From: Ophiosphaerella korrae
Lineage: Eukaryota; Ascomycota; Dothideomycetes; Pleosporales; Phaeosphaeriaceae
Assembly: GCA_028456385.1 (NCBI GenBank)
Contig: JALNQF010000110.1
Span: 1 to 64,000, forward strand
Direction of reading: 5' to 3'
Length of the DNA stretch: 64,000 bases
Below the pieces are notes generated by a model. The model ran no database searches, had not been told where the DNA came from, and saw only the letters and a list, made by a program, of their open reading frames with translations. Both the position numbers and the translations under genes were made by a program. Below are positions 12,976-25,911 of the stretch, one piece after another (positions within the stretch are counted from its first letter, which is position 1; each line of letters starts with the position of its first letter).

Positions 12976-15900
12976 CTATCTCTTCCTTTAAGTAGATTCT
13001 AGTTTGTCTATTCTAGAGCTAGTATTATTAACTTAGTTTCTTTATTAATATAGAGTTCTTTATCCTCTTTTATACCTATTTTATCTACACGCTATTATTA
13101 TCTTTTTACTAATTACGTATTACGTAATAGTATTAAAATATTTCTTTATTCTTGTTATACTTCTCTTAAGTTAAATCCTAAATCTCTTCTTTATATTATT
13201 TCTATAAATAATAGTAGAGCTTATAAGGTATATATTTATATAAATATACGTAGTTCTTATAACGTATCTAGTATCTCTCTTTCTAAGTGTACGTTTATTA
13301 TACTTATTCTTACGTCTAGGCTTAATAATAATAGGAAAAGCTATTAACTAAACTTAAGAGAAATTACTATCTTAAATTGTAGAGGCTAAAGCTAAGTATA
13401 AGTAAATCTAAGAGCTTACGTAGAGTAAGCTAGTAAAGAATTAAGCTTATCTCTCTTACCTTTGTAAGATAAAGGCCTTAAATAATAAGAAATTAGCTAA
13501 ATAGTTAGTAGCTCTAAAAGCTAAGCTAGACTTAGATAAAGCGTTTATTGTAGTAGATCCTATATTAGATATTCTTATTATCTCTCTATCTATTATTAGT
13601 AATGTTAGTTCTCTTAGTTTACTACTAGGCGTTCTAGAGGGTTTTAACTTTAGAAGTCTTCTAGTTTCTTAAAGTAATTAAAGTTATCCTCTAGTTCTTA
13701 TATTTTCTCCTATAGTTATCTTTTTTCGTCTATACTTATCTATTTTACTAAGTAGTAGTTTCTTCTATTATAGAACTAGTATTATAGGATTTCTTTTACT
13801 TTTTATTTTTCCTATTCTCTATATATATCTACTTTATATACTAGTAGTTTTACTTCTTATAGTACTTATTCTAGTAAAGTTATATAGAATATTAGGTATA
13901 TTCTTATTTTATTTAGTAGCTTTAATTTAAATATAACTAGTATAACTTCTTTCTTAATTTTATATAGTCTTATCTTAATATAGTTTAATTTTAAGCTTAG
14001 TTACTTACTCTTAATATTTTTTTATAATAACTATACTTTTTCTCTCTTTCTAAATTAGGATCTTTTTTTATATTTCTTATTATAGTACTTTACTATCTTA
14101 TTATATAGAAATTCTACGTCTTATCTTAGTTAGTTGTATATACCTTTAAGTCTATTAGTAAAGTTTTCTCTTCTTAAAGACTAAGATATCTAGTTTCTTA
14201 GTGTTTAGTATATATTAGGCTTAAATTTATAGTTTATAAAGAAAAGTAATACTCTTATTACTATATTCTTTGCGCTATTGTATACTAGCTATACTATAGG
14301 TAGTAACTATACCTAATTATTTTAGTTGTAGTTAAGGTAGTATCTTAAGTATTATTCTACTATCTAGTTTATTCGTTCTAATTATTTATCTATTTGTAGT
14401 TAATATACTATAGATATTATATATTATATTCCTAATTATACTAATATTATTCTCTATAGTTTTAATATAAATTGTATATCTCTATCTATAGTAATCTTGT
14501 CTAGTAGTCTATATTAACTAATTACTATTCCTAAGACCTAATATATAGTAACCTCTATCTTACTTTTCTCTTTATATAGTCTAAAGTATATATACTTTAT
14601 AAGCTTATCTATTATAGTTAAGATTTTATTATACTTAGCTCCTAATATTAAGTCTTTAGACTTAGGTAGTTTTGTTATAAAGTCTATTGTAATAACTCCT
14701 TATAGTTATTCTAGTACTTCTACTAGTTATAATATTCTATATAATACGTATTTATTATATTTATTCTTATAGTATTCTATACAATCTTGTAGTACTTCTA
14801 TTTCTAGTTATCTTGCTTTTAGAATATAATAGTCTTATAGTAGTCTATTTAATATTTTTTTAATACCCTAGTAACTATATACTAGTAATTTATAGAATTG
14901 TTATATAAATTCTCTCTAAATCTTACTTAGAATATATATTCTTCTATAAGCTTATATAAATCCTTTTTAGATTTCTAATTTCTATATTTCTTTAGATACT
15001 TCCTACGTTGTTTTCTAAATCTATTTATCTAGTTCGCTACTTATTCTCTTAAGTATTGTAGCTATTCTTAGTATATTTAAGACTAGATATCCTTCTTTAT
15101 TCTTAATTAAAACTATACTAGTAGCGTTTACTTCTTCTTATAAATCTAGTCTTCTACTAAAGGCGTCTATAAATTAATTATCCTTCTCTTTTATATATAT
15201 AATTTCTATATTAAATATTAATAAGAATTCCTACTATCTTATATAGCGTTATAATAACTTTTTATTTATTATAAATCTTATAAGGTTCTTATAGTCTATA
15301 TAGACTTTTATCTAATACTTTACTCTTTATAAGTATACTCTCTATTATTTAAATACTTTGTAGATTACTAGTATCTCTTTATTATAGATTAGATAGTTAA
15401 GTTCTACTATTTTTATCTTCTTAGAGAAGTATTTAACTAAGTATTCCTTTTTAGTCTCTAAGTCTTCCTATATTAGTACTATCCTATAGACTAAATTAGA
15501 CGCGTCTATTTTTACTATTACTAGTAGGTCTAGGTTATATATTCTAATAACTAGATTTTCTATAAATTTCTTCTTTATCTTTCTAAATACTTTATTATAT
15601 TCCTTTATCTATTTAAATAGTATATCTTTCTTTATAAGTTTTATTATAGGCTCTATATCTTTAGAGTATCTTACTATTAACTTTCTATAAAAGTTAGCTA
15701 GTCTATAAAATTATTATACTTCTTTTAGGTTTCTTAGTATTAGCTATTTGTTAATTAACTTAATCTTCTCTAGATTAATCTTAATCTTCTCTAGTTTAAT
15801 AATAAATCTAAGAAAATCTATTTTCTTTATATAGAATTTATATTTTCTTATTTTTAGAAATAGTTTATTCTCTACTAGTTTCTTTAGTACTTTATATATA

Positions 15901-18900
15901 TATTATACGTATTCTTCTTCTATTTCTAAGAATATAAAGATATTGTCTAAGTATACAAATATAAATATATCTAAGTACTCTCTTAGTACTATATTAATTC
16001 TTTCTTAGAATACTACTAGCGTATTTATTAAACTAAATAGTATAACTAAGTATTTATATAGTCTATACTATGTTCTAAACGCTATTTTTTACTTATTACC
16101 TTCTCTAATTCTAATCTAATAGTAGGCGTTTTAGATATCTAGCTTTGTAAAGACTCTTACTCTTTATAGTCTATCTTGTATTTTATCTATTTATAGTAGT
16201 AGGTATTAGTTTTTATTTATAATTATGTTAGTTTTTCTAAAATCTATATAGGGTCTCTTATTACTTATTCTTTTCTTATCTATAAATATTAGTCTATATA
16301 CTACTAAGGATTTAGACTCTCTTATTTATCCTTTTTTTATTACGTTCTATATAAATACTTATTTAATCTTAGATTCTTCTTCTATTTTTTAGTAGACTAG
16401 GCTCTATCCTATATTTTTTCCTTCTTCTAGTTCTATTACTAAGTCCTATAGTTAATATTCTAGAAGGTAGTCTTCTAGCTCTATAAGCTATTTTTCTTAT
16501 TTCTTATATTCTTTAAAGAATTCTCCTTTATAAGTACTTATATTAGCTTTTAATATATCTATTTTATTATAACTAATTTCTCTAGTTCTCTAATTAATAT
16601 ATAGGTTAGTTATTTATAACTATAGTATTTCTAATATTATATCTTGTTTATTATTAATTGTTGTTATATCTATAACTATATTCTTAATTTCTAGTCTTTC
16701 TAACCTTAGTATTAAGGGTGTTATCTTAAACTATATAGGTTCCTAGAATAGTTTTCCTTTAATTATACTTAGTTATTAAGGGTATTTCTTTATTATATAC
16801 TTTATTCCTTATATTTCTACAAACTTCTTTAATATAAAGTTTCTTGTAGCTCTACTATTAATTATTAATTATACTTTTTTTCTTTAGTATATACTTATCT
16901 TTGTAATATATAGGCCTCTTATACCTTTTAGCTTTTTTTACTTTAGTACTTTATTAAACTATCTATCTTTCTAGAGCTATAGCTTTACTTTAAGTTTATA
17001 TTCTTTATATTTTAAATATTTATTATTTATATATTTATACTATAGTCTTCTTTAGACGTATTTCTTAGTTAACTTAGATCTAGGTCTTACTACTAGGTAT
17101 CTATCTTCTAAGATAATTTCTTATCCTTAGATACTTTCTACTATAATTACTCTTGTATAATTATAGCCTCTTCTCCTTATAGGCTATATATTATTATTTA
17201 CTTTAGGGTTTTTATATATAATACAATTCTTATCTAAGTATATTATCTATAATACTTTAAAGTATACTAGATGTTTAAGATCTATTATTTTGTTATCCTC
17301 TTCCTAGTACTTATCTTTACTAGGTATATCTATTATTAGGATATAGTATACTACTAGTACTCTTAGTATTTAAGCTTTATTTATCTATTACGTCTTTTTT
17401 ATAAAGTACTACTACTCTCTTAGTATAGGTATTCTTTCTACTATAACTATATATTACTTTATCTATTCTTAAAATAGTATAAACTTAGTTTCTTTAGGAT
17501 TACGTTCTTTTTAGTCTTTGTACGCTTCTTCTATACTTATAACTATTAAGTATATCTAAATAAATTTCTATTCTTTATTCTATTCTTCTATATCTATTAT
17601 TTTATAGCTATTATAGCTATATATTATTAGCTAGGTATACTCTATACCTCTTATACTAACTTATCTCTTACTTCTTTATAGTCTTTTAAAAGTAGTTATA
17701 GTAGTCTCTTTATCTAGTACTAGTCCTTTAGCCTAAATTAATAGTACTAAAGGCTCTTCCCTTTCTAAGTCTTCTATTAGTAGGTCTATTACTTAGGCTA
17801 TCTCTTTTAGCTAAGCTTTTATTCTCTCCTTTATTATAGCTACTTTATATCTCTATTTCTATAGAAACTATACTACTCCTTATTTACTAAAAAGATATAT
17901 ATAGTAGTTGTTGTTATAATAAAAGGTCTAGTAGAGTATTACGTATTATACTTCTTTACTCTTAGCTACTTTCTTTTAAGGTTTAGCCTATACTTATAGT
18001 ACTTCTTTCTTCTTTTTAGTTATCTTTAACTAGGTTTCTTTTTTTACGTCTTTACTCTTATAGTCTTTTATAAAGTATCTTAGTTTCTTATATTTATAAT
18101 ATACTATATCTTTCTTTTTTTATAATTAGTAGTTTTTTATATAGTAGCCTAGCTTACTATAATTAAAGTACGTAAAGTCTTTATTCTTTTTTTTTTTCTT
18201 ATCTTTATTAGCGTTAAAGACTATAGAGTCTCTCTTGTTGTAGTTTTAGGTGTAACTTCTATATTTGTTCTTCTTTTATTCTTAAAGATTATTATTAATT
18301 TATATTACCTATTACTTTAAGGCTTTTAGTATTTGTAGTTTTTCTATATATATTATCTTGTATTAGATCTTAGAGTTAAGTCTTTGTTTAAATCGTAATA
18401 TTAAGGCTAACTTATTCTATTCTATATTCTAGGATAATTATTTAAATTATAATATATACTTAGGAATACTCTAGTTCTATATAAGCTTCTCTAGCTATTC
18501 TTTAGCTTGTTAGGTAATATCTATATCTCTAAATACTACTCTTATCTATTTAGTAAAGTATTTATAGCTTCTAAAAATAGCTCTAGTTTTATCTTTCTAA
18601 GTTATTAGAGAGTACGTTGTGTAATCTATCTAGTAAGGCTTGTACTATCTTATTACGTCTTCTTTAAGGTGTAATCTAATATATATTACCTTTTTCTTTT
18701 CTATATCGAAGTATAGTACTTGTACATCTATCTAGAGTTGTGCTAAAGTAATAAATAGTCTTAGTTTTTCTCTTATTTTATTAAACTTCTTAAGGATAGG
18801 TATCTTTAGTAGTTTCTTTGTTGTACTTATCTCTAGGCGTTGCGTAATTAGTTCTATCTAGTTCTATCCTTAGATAATAGCTTTAATTTATACCTCGTTT

Positions 18901-19143
18901 TATTTTATATAATCTTGTAGTTCTTTATTCTATATTTCTAAGGTATCGATTACTATTTTTATATCTTCTTTGTTGTTAATTAATTAGTTAAGACGACCTT
19001 TAATTATTTCCTATATAGTGCTATCTAATTTAGGACTACTCTTAGGGGCTTTACCTAATTATTTAGTTAAACTTTCTACTATCGTATTAGCTAGACTATA
19101 CACTACTTACGCTTTACTTCTTATAATAACTAAATTAGCAAGG

Positions 19144-19570
19144 TATTATAGGCTACCTATCGTTAACTATAAGTACCTATATTAGGAGGTTAGTAGATTA
19201 TAAGTTAATAGTAAAAGCTTAGAAGTAATCTATAATAACTATAAACAATAGAAGATATTTTATAACTATCTTATATTAACGTTCTATAGTTAAAGGATTA
19301 AATTACTAATACTATCCTAATAATACATATATTATTAACTATATACTTATTGTAATCTATAATCTATAGATGCTAAGACTAGTAGATTATAGATTATCTT
19401 AATCTATAATCTATTACTACTAAGAGCCTATAGATTATAGATTACCTTAGGTATCCTAGTTATATATAGTCTCCTAATCGAGATTATTACTCTACTTATC
19501 TTATACTTTGTTAGTACCTAAGTTAGGACTAATTAGTTCTATCTTAATTTCTTCTATTATACTTATAATA
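19144..19570 (-). repeat. B2 5' LTR (right)
   Basis: 427-bp partner of 12549-12975; TATAC follows directly. The internal sequence next to it corresponds to the sequence just inside the B1 5' LTR, confirming orientation. Confidence 0.88.
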
Positions 19571-22500
19571 TATACGCTTTCTAAGCTTAGCTTAGTTATA
19601 GATCTTTTTACTCTACTAGTTATTTTTACTCTAGCTACTAAGCTTACTAGTTATAATTTCTCTTAGAGAGTAGGTAATAAGCGTACTAGTAATAGGTTCT
19701 CTTACTTATAGTTATATCTCCTTAAGAAGCTATCTATAGAATTTAGCCTACTAGCTTAGTATTTTACTTTAAAATTAAAAGCTCTTAAGTATATAGCTTA
19801 GTATACTTAGCGTAGGTTTAGCTTATATATAGTATATATTAAGCGTAAGTTATTATAATCTATAAGTACTTAAATTATATACTATATACTTTTAAGGTAG
19901 TATCTCTACTATTTAAAACTATAAATAATAGTAAGAAGTTTAGTATTATATATTTTATAGTTTAGTTCTACTTCTTATAGTTTTCTAGAAGTAAAAGTAA
20001 CTAGATACTATTTTCTATCTATATAGAGCTAGGATAAGATCCTAGAGATTATAAAAGTTAACGTATCTATCTTTAAGTAAATAGGTAGTACTAAGTTATA
20101 GTAGCGTAAGATAAGTATACTTATAAAGTATACTTTAAGTTATTTAAAAGCTTTTTATACTATACTAGGCTAATAGAATTCTTACTTCTTTTTTAATAAG
20201 TTTATAAAAGAGGCTATTTTATAAGTATACTTTTTAATAAATCTTTAGTAGAAGTTTATAAAACCTTGAAATAACTATAGTTCTTTAATACTTATAGGCT
20301 CTAGCTATTACGTAATAGTCTTAATATACTTAGGTTTAGCGTAGATACTATGCCTTATAATAATAAAGCTTAGAAAATACACTTTATTAGATATAAAGGT
20401 ATACTTCTTTAGGTTTATAAAGAGTTTTACTCTTCTTAGTACTATAAGTATAGAGTAGATAGTACGCTAGTATAGTATAACGTTATTACTATAGGTATAT
20501 ATAAGTATATTATTAAGGTACACTATATAGATATAATCTAGGAGTCTACTAAGTACTTTATTAATATACGCTTAAAAGCTAGTAAAGGCGTTAGTTAGCT
20601 TAAAAGGTATTACTAGGTATTTAAAATACTTATAGTAAGTATAGAAAGTAGTTTTCTACTTATCTCCTAATTTAATTCTAATCTTATAGTAAGTATCTTT
20701 AAGATCTAAAGTAGTATAGTATTATATACCTAATAAGTAGTCTAGCGTCTTTCTAATTAGTAGGAGTAGGTACTAATCTTTTACTATAACTAAGTTTAAG
20801 CTATAGTAGTTAATATAGAGGCGTAAAGCTCTATCTTTCTTTAGAATAAAAAAGATAGGTACTCTTACTAGACTATTACTATAACGTATCTAGCTCTTAT
20901 AGAGTATATCTTTTATATATACGTAAAGTACTTTAAGCTTATATATAGAGAGATTATAGAGTAGCCTATAGAGAAGTTCTTTTCTCTCTATTAATAGAAT
21001 TACGTAATTAGAGTTCTTTAAGTAAAGTAGTATCTATATAGTAATATTATTAAATATATTATAGTATTCTAATAAAGCGTCTAGAATACGTAACTCTTAC
21101 GCTATAAGTATAGCGTAAATACGTATATTGTATTCTAAGTTAATTATATTAGTCTTAAGTACTCCTAGTAAGTATAGTTTTACTTACGTTTCTCCTAAGT
21201 CTTTTATAAATTCTTTAGTTGTATATAACTATACTTAGGTAATAGAAGTATATCCCTAACGCTATATTTACAATCTATAGTTAAGTTATATCTCTTCTTA
21301 TTTAAGAAAAAGATTTCTAAAAAAAAGTACTACTCCCTCTTTATTTACTCTATATACTATAATCTTAGATCTACGTATTACCTTATTATTATTAGTAAGG
21401 CGTACCTAAAGCTTATAAGTAGTATAAGTATTCTACTTTTATACTCCTATCTAGCTTAGTTTAAAGAGCTTAGCGTTTTAAATTAGTTTTAGTCTTATTT
21501 CTACTATAGTCTACTAACTAATAAAACTAATATCTACTTAAAGGTCTAAAATAACCTAAAGCTTTATTTCTAGCTCTAAGCCTAAAGCTACGCTATATAT
21601 ATACTATATACCTAGTAAGATATTAATTACTCTATACTTTACTATCTTAGAGCTAATAATAAGGCTAGGCCTTTTCCTATTTAGTTTATATAGACTAGAA
21701 TATAGTTAGAGTTACTACTATAGTACTTACTAGTATAGTATCTCTTTTTATAGTACTTAAAGTATTTAATAGTAGACTTATCTACTAACTTATTTTAGGG
21801 GTTCTTTATATCTCTTTTTATTTAGGCCTTTTTTAAGTTTTCTTTACTTATACTATTTATATAAAGCTTTTATAACTTTATTATATTATATAAGTTATAC
21901 TTAAGTATTAAGCTTAAAGTAATAAGGTCTTCTCTTATTACTAAGACTTAATAATAGTTAGTAATTACTCTTTATAGTTTAGGCTATAGTTTTAAAAAAA
22001 AGTACTAAATCCTTTATTCTTTTATATACTAAGAAAGCTAGTCTTTAAAGATATCTAGATATCTAGTAAAAGATTTTACGCTTTATTCTTTACGTTAAGT
22101 AGCTATAGTATATACTATTACTACCTCTAGGCTATAGTTAATAGAGTTAGAGAGTAGGTTTAGTAAGTACTTTTTAAAGTACTTTTAGGTAAGAAGTTTA
22201 TCTATATTTAAATTATACTTAATATATATATACTATTATTTATATAAGTTTCTCTTAAAGTATTATATAGCTTAAAGGACTTTATCTTTTTCTACTTTAA
22301 AGTCTTAGAGTATAAAGTAAAATACTATTTTATATAAGTAATAGTACTCTTAGTATTTTTTTAGAGATTTACCTTTATATACTATAGGCTCTTTAGGGTA
22401 AAGTATACACTTTATGTATATATTATTAACTAAGAAGTTTACGTTGCACTTTTAAGAAGTAATAATAGTAACTTTAAAGTTATTCTTAGGAGTTATAGCG

Positions 22501-22775
22501 TAAAGAGTAGTTTGTTTTTATTCTAGACGTATAATCTTGTTTTCTAGGGCGTAGAGTATACGTAGTTAAGCTAATTTATTACGTCTAGTAGTTACTTTAT
22601 AAATACGTTCTTTAATTATTACTAGCGTACTTAGTATATAACCTAGCTACGTACTACTTACGCTCTATATAGAGTTTTATTTAACTATTAACTATATATT
22701 TTCTTCTATTATTATAGCTTATTATAAAGAGCGTATTATTATTATCTCTAAACTATTAGTAAAGAAGTATTATTA

Positions 22776-23055
22776 TATTAAGAAGTAGCTAGAAAATAAT
22801 AGTACTTACTATAGGCTATAAGAGATAGTAAAGAGATAATAGATAGTATTTAATAGTACTACTAGTATCTAAGAGAAAATAATACTTACTTTACTCTCTT
22901 TATAAGTATTAAGCCTTTTATACACCTATATAGTGTATTAGCTCTACTTTAGACTATAACTATATAATATTATAATCTTTAGTATATTAGCCCTACCCCT
23001 TTAACTTGTACTAGAGTTTACAAGAGTCTTAAGTGTTTAGAAAACTTTTATTATA
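22776..23055 (-). repeat. copy A, 5' LTR (right)
   Basis: 280-bp partner of the LTR at 2272-2551; the two differ mainly by C/T and G/A transitions. The duplication ATACT follows directly at 23056. Confidence 0.9.
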
Positions 23056-23060
23056 ATACT

Positions 23061-24213
23061 TAAGATAAGCTTATATATAAGCGTACCTAGTATATACTAC
23101 TAGTACTCCTTTAACGCGCTATAGAAGCTCCTTTACTCTTCTTTAGCTTATAAAGAGTTATTATATTATAAGTAGTACTTATATATTATCTTTTTAAGAT
23201 ACTACTAGAAGTACTTAATTAGGTTAAGGTTAGGTAAGTAAGATAGCTAGGTTATAGGTATAATATAGTATTAAGCTATCTATTTTATTATTATACGTAA
23301 TATATATATATAAGCGTTATTATATATAAAAAGCTAAGACTACTACTAGTTAAGTAGAAGGCTTCTACAAAGAGCTTTAATATAACTTTAGCTAGAGTAG
23401 CTATATTATTATATATACTTATCTCTCTCTATAATAACAAGTAGACTATAGCGTAGTTTACTTTATTTATCTAGCTATATATATACCTATACTATCTAGG
23501 TAAGGCGCTAATAGACGTTAACCTTAGTTATTATCTCTAGCTTCTATTTCTCCTACGCAAACTAAAAGTACTACTTGTAGTTATAGCTAGAGCCCTTCTA
23601 AATAGAGTACTTATTAGAGAATTTAAACGTGTATAAGTACTACTAAAAGTAGCGGTACTGTCGATAGAACTACTAGCGTTCCTAAATATAGATAGGCTTT
23701 AGTTTTAGTCGCTTTTATAGTAGTAATTAGTAAGGCTAGTACTTTTAAGGTATCTATATAATATTGTATAGCTAGGTAGCTTTAAAGGCGTCCTATCTAT
23801 ATTTACAAATACCCTAGCTTTAGCAAGCTCTAAGTACTCAATCTTTAGCTGCGCGCGAGCCTTACGATAGATAATCTTCTTCTAGCGTAGTAATAGTATA
23901 AGTAGATAGCTACTACGAGGTTTATCTTTTGCGCTGCCTGTTTCGTGCCATTTCTTTATAATCTTGCTTACAGCTAGCTGTGTACACCTAAAAAACTCTG
24001 CAGCTTTGCTCTGCGCTGCACCTGCCAACACTATCCCAATGATATGATCGCGTGTTTCCTGACAAATATTCGGCTTTCTGCGAGCATTTCCATCTATCTC
24101 TCGTCCAAATCGGCGCTGTGTAGCCATAGTTGTAGTGATTTGAAGTTGAGATCACGTTTGGAGGTGCATGGTGGGGTAGGCTTGGTATTCCAAACTTTTG
24201 AAACGTGACTGTA
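23061..24213 (-). mobile_element. Tc1-like (Tc1/mariner) transposon, main part
   Basis: Minus-strand DNA transposon remnant. The first 70 or so codons (from ATG at 24127) are open and encode the N-terminal helix-turn-helix DNA-binding region of Tc1-type transposases, with the typical QETRDHIIG, VSKIIKKWHETGS and KDKPRS segments. Beyond about 23,900 the frame is riddled with TAG/TAA but remains recognisable, including a degraded version of the PDLNPIE motif near the last catalytic acid (about 23,210). The right end is probably near 24,211, at a sequence with the AAACTTTTGAAACGTGACTGT core, next to a TA. The 3' tip lies beyond copy A at 2074-2266. Only the 5' end escaped strong RIP. Confidence 0.75.
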
Positions 24214-24239
24214 TTATATCCGTTGTGTACTACCTATAA

Positions 24240-25200
24240 TAACGGTGTCTGTCTATCGTAATCCTTAGAGCTAAGATTGACCTTACCAGTCTCGAGTAGT
24301 AGCTTAACTACTGCCTTATGCCTATTCTAGGTAGCCCACGATAGTAGCGTCTGCCTATTCTAATCCTTAGAGTTGATATTAACCTCGCTGGTCTCAAGCA
24401 GCAGCTTGACTACTGCCTCGTGTCTATTCTAGGCAGCCTACGATAGCGGTGTCTGTTTATTATAACTCTTGTAGTCGATGTCGACCCTGCTAGTCTTGAG
24501 CAGCAGCGTGACTACTGCCTTGTGTCTATTCTTAGCGGCCTACGATAGTGGCGTCCGTCTATTCTAATCCTCGGAGTCGATGTTGACCTCGCTGGTCTCA
24601 AGCAGCAGCTTAACTACTGCCTCGTGTCCATTTCGGGCTGCCCAAAATATCGGTGCTAGATAGTTCTGCACTGTCCACGGTAGTAGTGTCTAGCTACTAT
24701 TATCAACAATACAGATTGACGCCATACCTAGTGAGCAGCAACTAGACTACTGCCTCGTGTCCATTCTTAGCAGCCTACGATAGTGGCGTCTGTCCAAACC
24801 GATCCTTGAAGTCGACGTTAACCTTGCCAGTCTCAAGCAGCAGCTTGACTACTACTTCGTGTCCATTCTTGGCAGCCCACGATAGTGGTGTCTGTCTATC
24901 ATGATCCTTGGAGTCATCAACCTTGCCGGTCTCAAGCAGCAGCTTGACTACTGCTTCGTGATCACTTTGGCAGCCCACGATAGTGGCGTCTGTCCATTCT
25001 GATCCTTGTAGCCGACGTCAACCTTGCCGGTCTCGAGCAGGAGCTTGGCTACAGCCTCGTGCCCTTTTTTTGCTGCCCGAGATAGCGGCGACCATCTACA
25101 TGTGTTTTCTAAATTAATTTCCACCGTACCTACACCAAGTAGTAACTTAACTACTGCATCTTGTCTAGTTTCTACCGCCTACGAAAGTAGTGTCATTCTG
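24240..25200 (-). repeat. ankyrin repeat array of NLR1 (about nine 102-bp units)
   Basis: Minus-strand repeats of 34 codons (102 bp) with the ankyrin core TPLSWAAKNGHE and VVKLLLETGKV. Copies of the KLLLE segment fall at about 24287, 24389, 24491, 24593, 24730, 24828, 24930, 25026 and 25131. Four spacings are exactly 102 bp, one is 96 bp (a two-codon loss), and the stretch between 24593 and 24828 is irregular. High identity between units suggests recent expansion or homogenisation. This part keeps near-normal GC, in contrast with the NACHT part. Confidence 0.85.
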
Positions 25201-25633
25201 TCCTTATCTCTTGAATTAAGATTATCCCCCTGTTTTTGCTGTAGTAATGCAAGTGCTATATCTATGTAATACTCTCTAATAGCAAGGAGCAGAGGTGTGT
25301 TCCTACTAGAGTCTTTCCTACTAAAATTTACGTCGTTCTCTAGTAAGAATGTATCAAAAGCGCTCTTTAGGCTAATTTTAATTAGGAAATAAAGCGTTAT
25401 TATTCTAATAAATAGCTAACCTATAGGTATATAGACTTTATTAGGGTTAAATACTATCTATAAGCTTATAACTTTCTCTAATAACTTAGACTATATATCC
25501 TAATAAAAAAGTATAAGTATTTTAGACCGTAGTATTCTATATCGCTCTACTTTCTAGATATATTTAAATATAAACTACGTTGTATATAGTACTAACGAGA
25601 ATTTTACTAAGAGCGTACTACAAGGTAGTTAGA

Positions 25634-25911
25634 TATAACAAGGGTTTGTTAAACACTCGAGACTCTCGTAAACCCTAGTACAAGTTAAGGGTAGGGCTAA
25701 TACACTAAAGATTATAACATTATATAGTTATAATCTAAAGTAGGGCTAGTACGCTATATAGGCGTATAAAAGGCTCGATACTTGCGAAAAGAGTAAAGTA
25801 AGTATTATTCTCCCTTAGATACTAGTAGTACTATTAAATACTATCTATTATCCCTTTACTATCTCCTATAGCCTATAGTAAGTACTATTATCTTCTAGCT
25901 ACCTCTTAATA
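25634..25911 (+). repeat. copy C 5' LTR
   Basis: 278-bp LTR starting TATAACAAGGG and ending CCTCTTAATA. It keeps more C and G (for example CACTCGAGACTCTCG) than the 3' LTR, so RIP damage is unequal between two repeats that were identical at insertion. Confidence 0.93.

Larger units (their letters stand above)
12549..19570 (-). mobile_element. Ty3/gypsy element, family B, copy B2 (inverted)
   Basis: 7,022-bp copy of the B1 family in the opposite orientation, inserted in copy A with duplication TATAC (12544-12548 and 19571-19575). The same domain order is visible on the minus strand: zinc knuckles near 18,070-18,180, reverse transcriptase near 15,750-16,260, integrase further left. Heavily RIP-mutated and non-functional. 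With B1 it forms a large inverted repeat separated by 1.69 kb of copy A. Confidence 0.9.
2272..23055 (-). mobile_element. Ty3/gypsy chromovirus, copy A, split by two nested elements
   Basis: An LTR retrotransposon on the minus strand, flanked by a 5-bp duplication ATACT (2267-2271 and 23056-23060). Its own sequence is in three pieces, 2272-3819, 10861-12548 and 19576-23055, about 6.7 kb in total, matching the 6,735 bp of copy C. The junctions rejoin exactly to sequence that is continuous in copy C (near 30,805 and 29,125). Order on the minus strand is LTR, gag with one zinc knuckle, protease, reverse transcriptase, RNase H, integrase, chromodomain-like end, antisense region, LTR. All frames are full of TAG/TAA, as expected from RIP of CAG, CAA and TGG codons; it cannot be autonomous. 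Confidence 0.9.

Noticed and set aside
25024..25269. 81-codon plus-strand open frame
   Set aside because: Antisense to the ankyrin repeats of NLR1, which have clear protein motifs on the minus strand.
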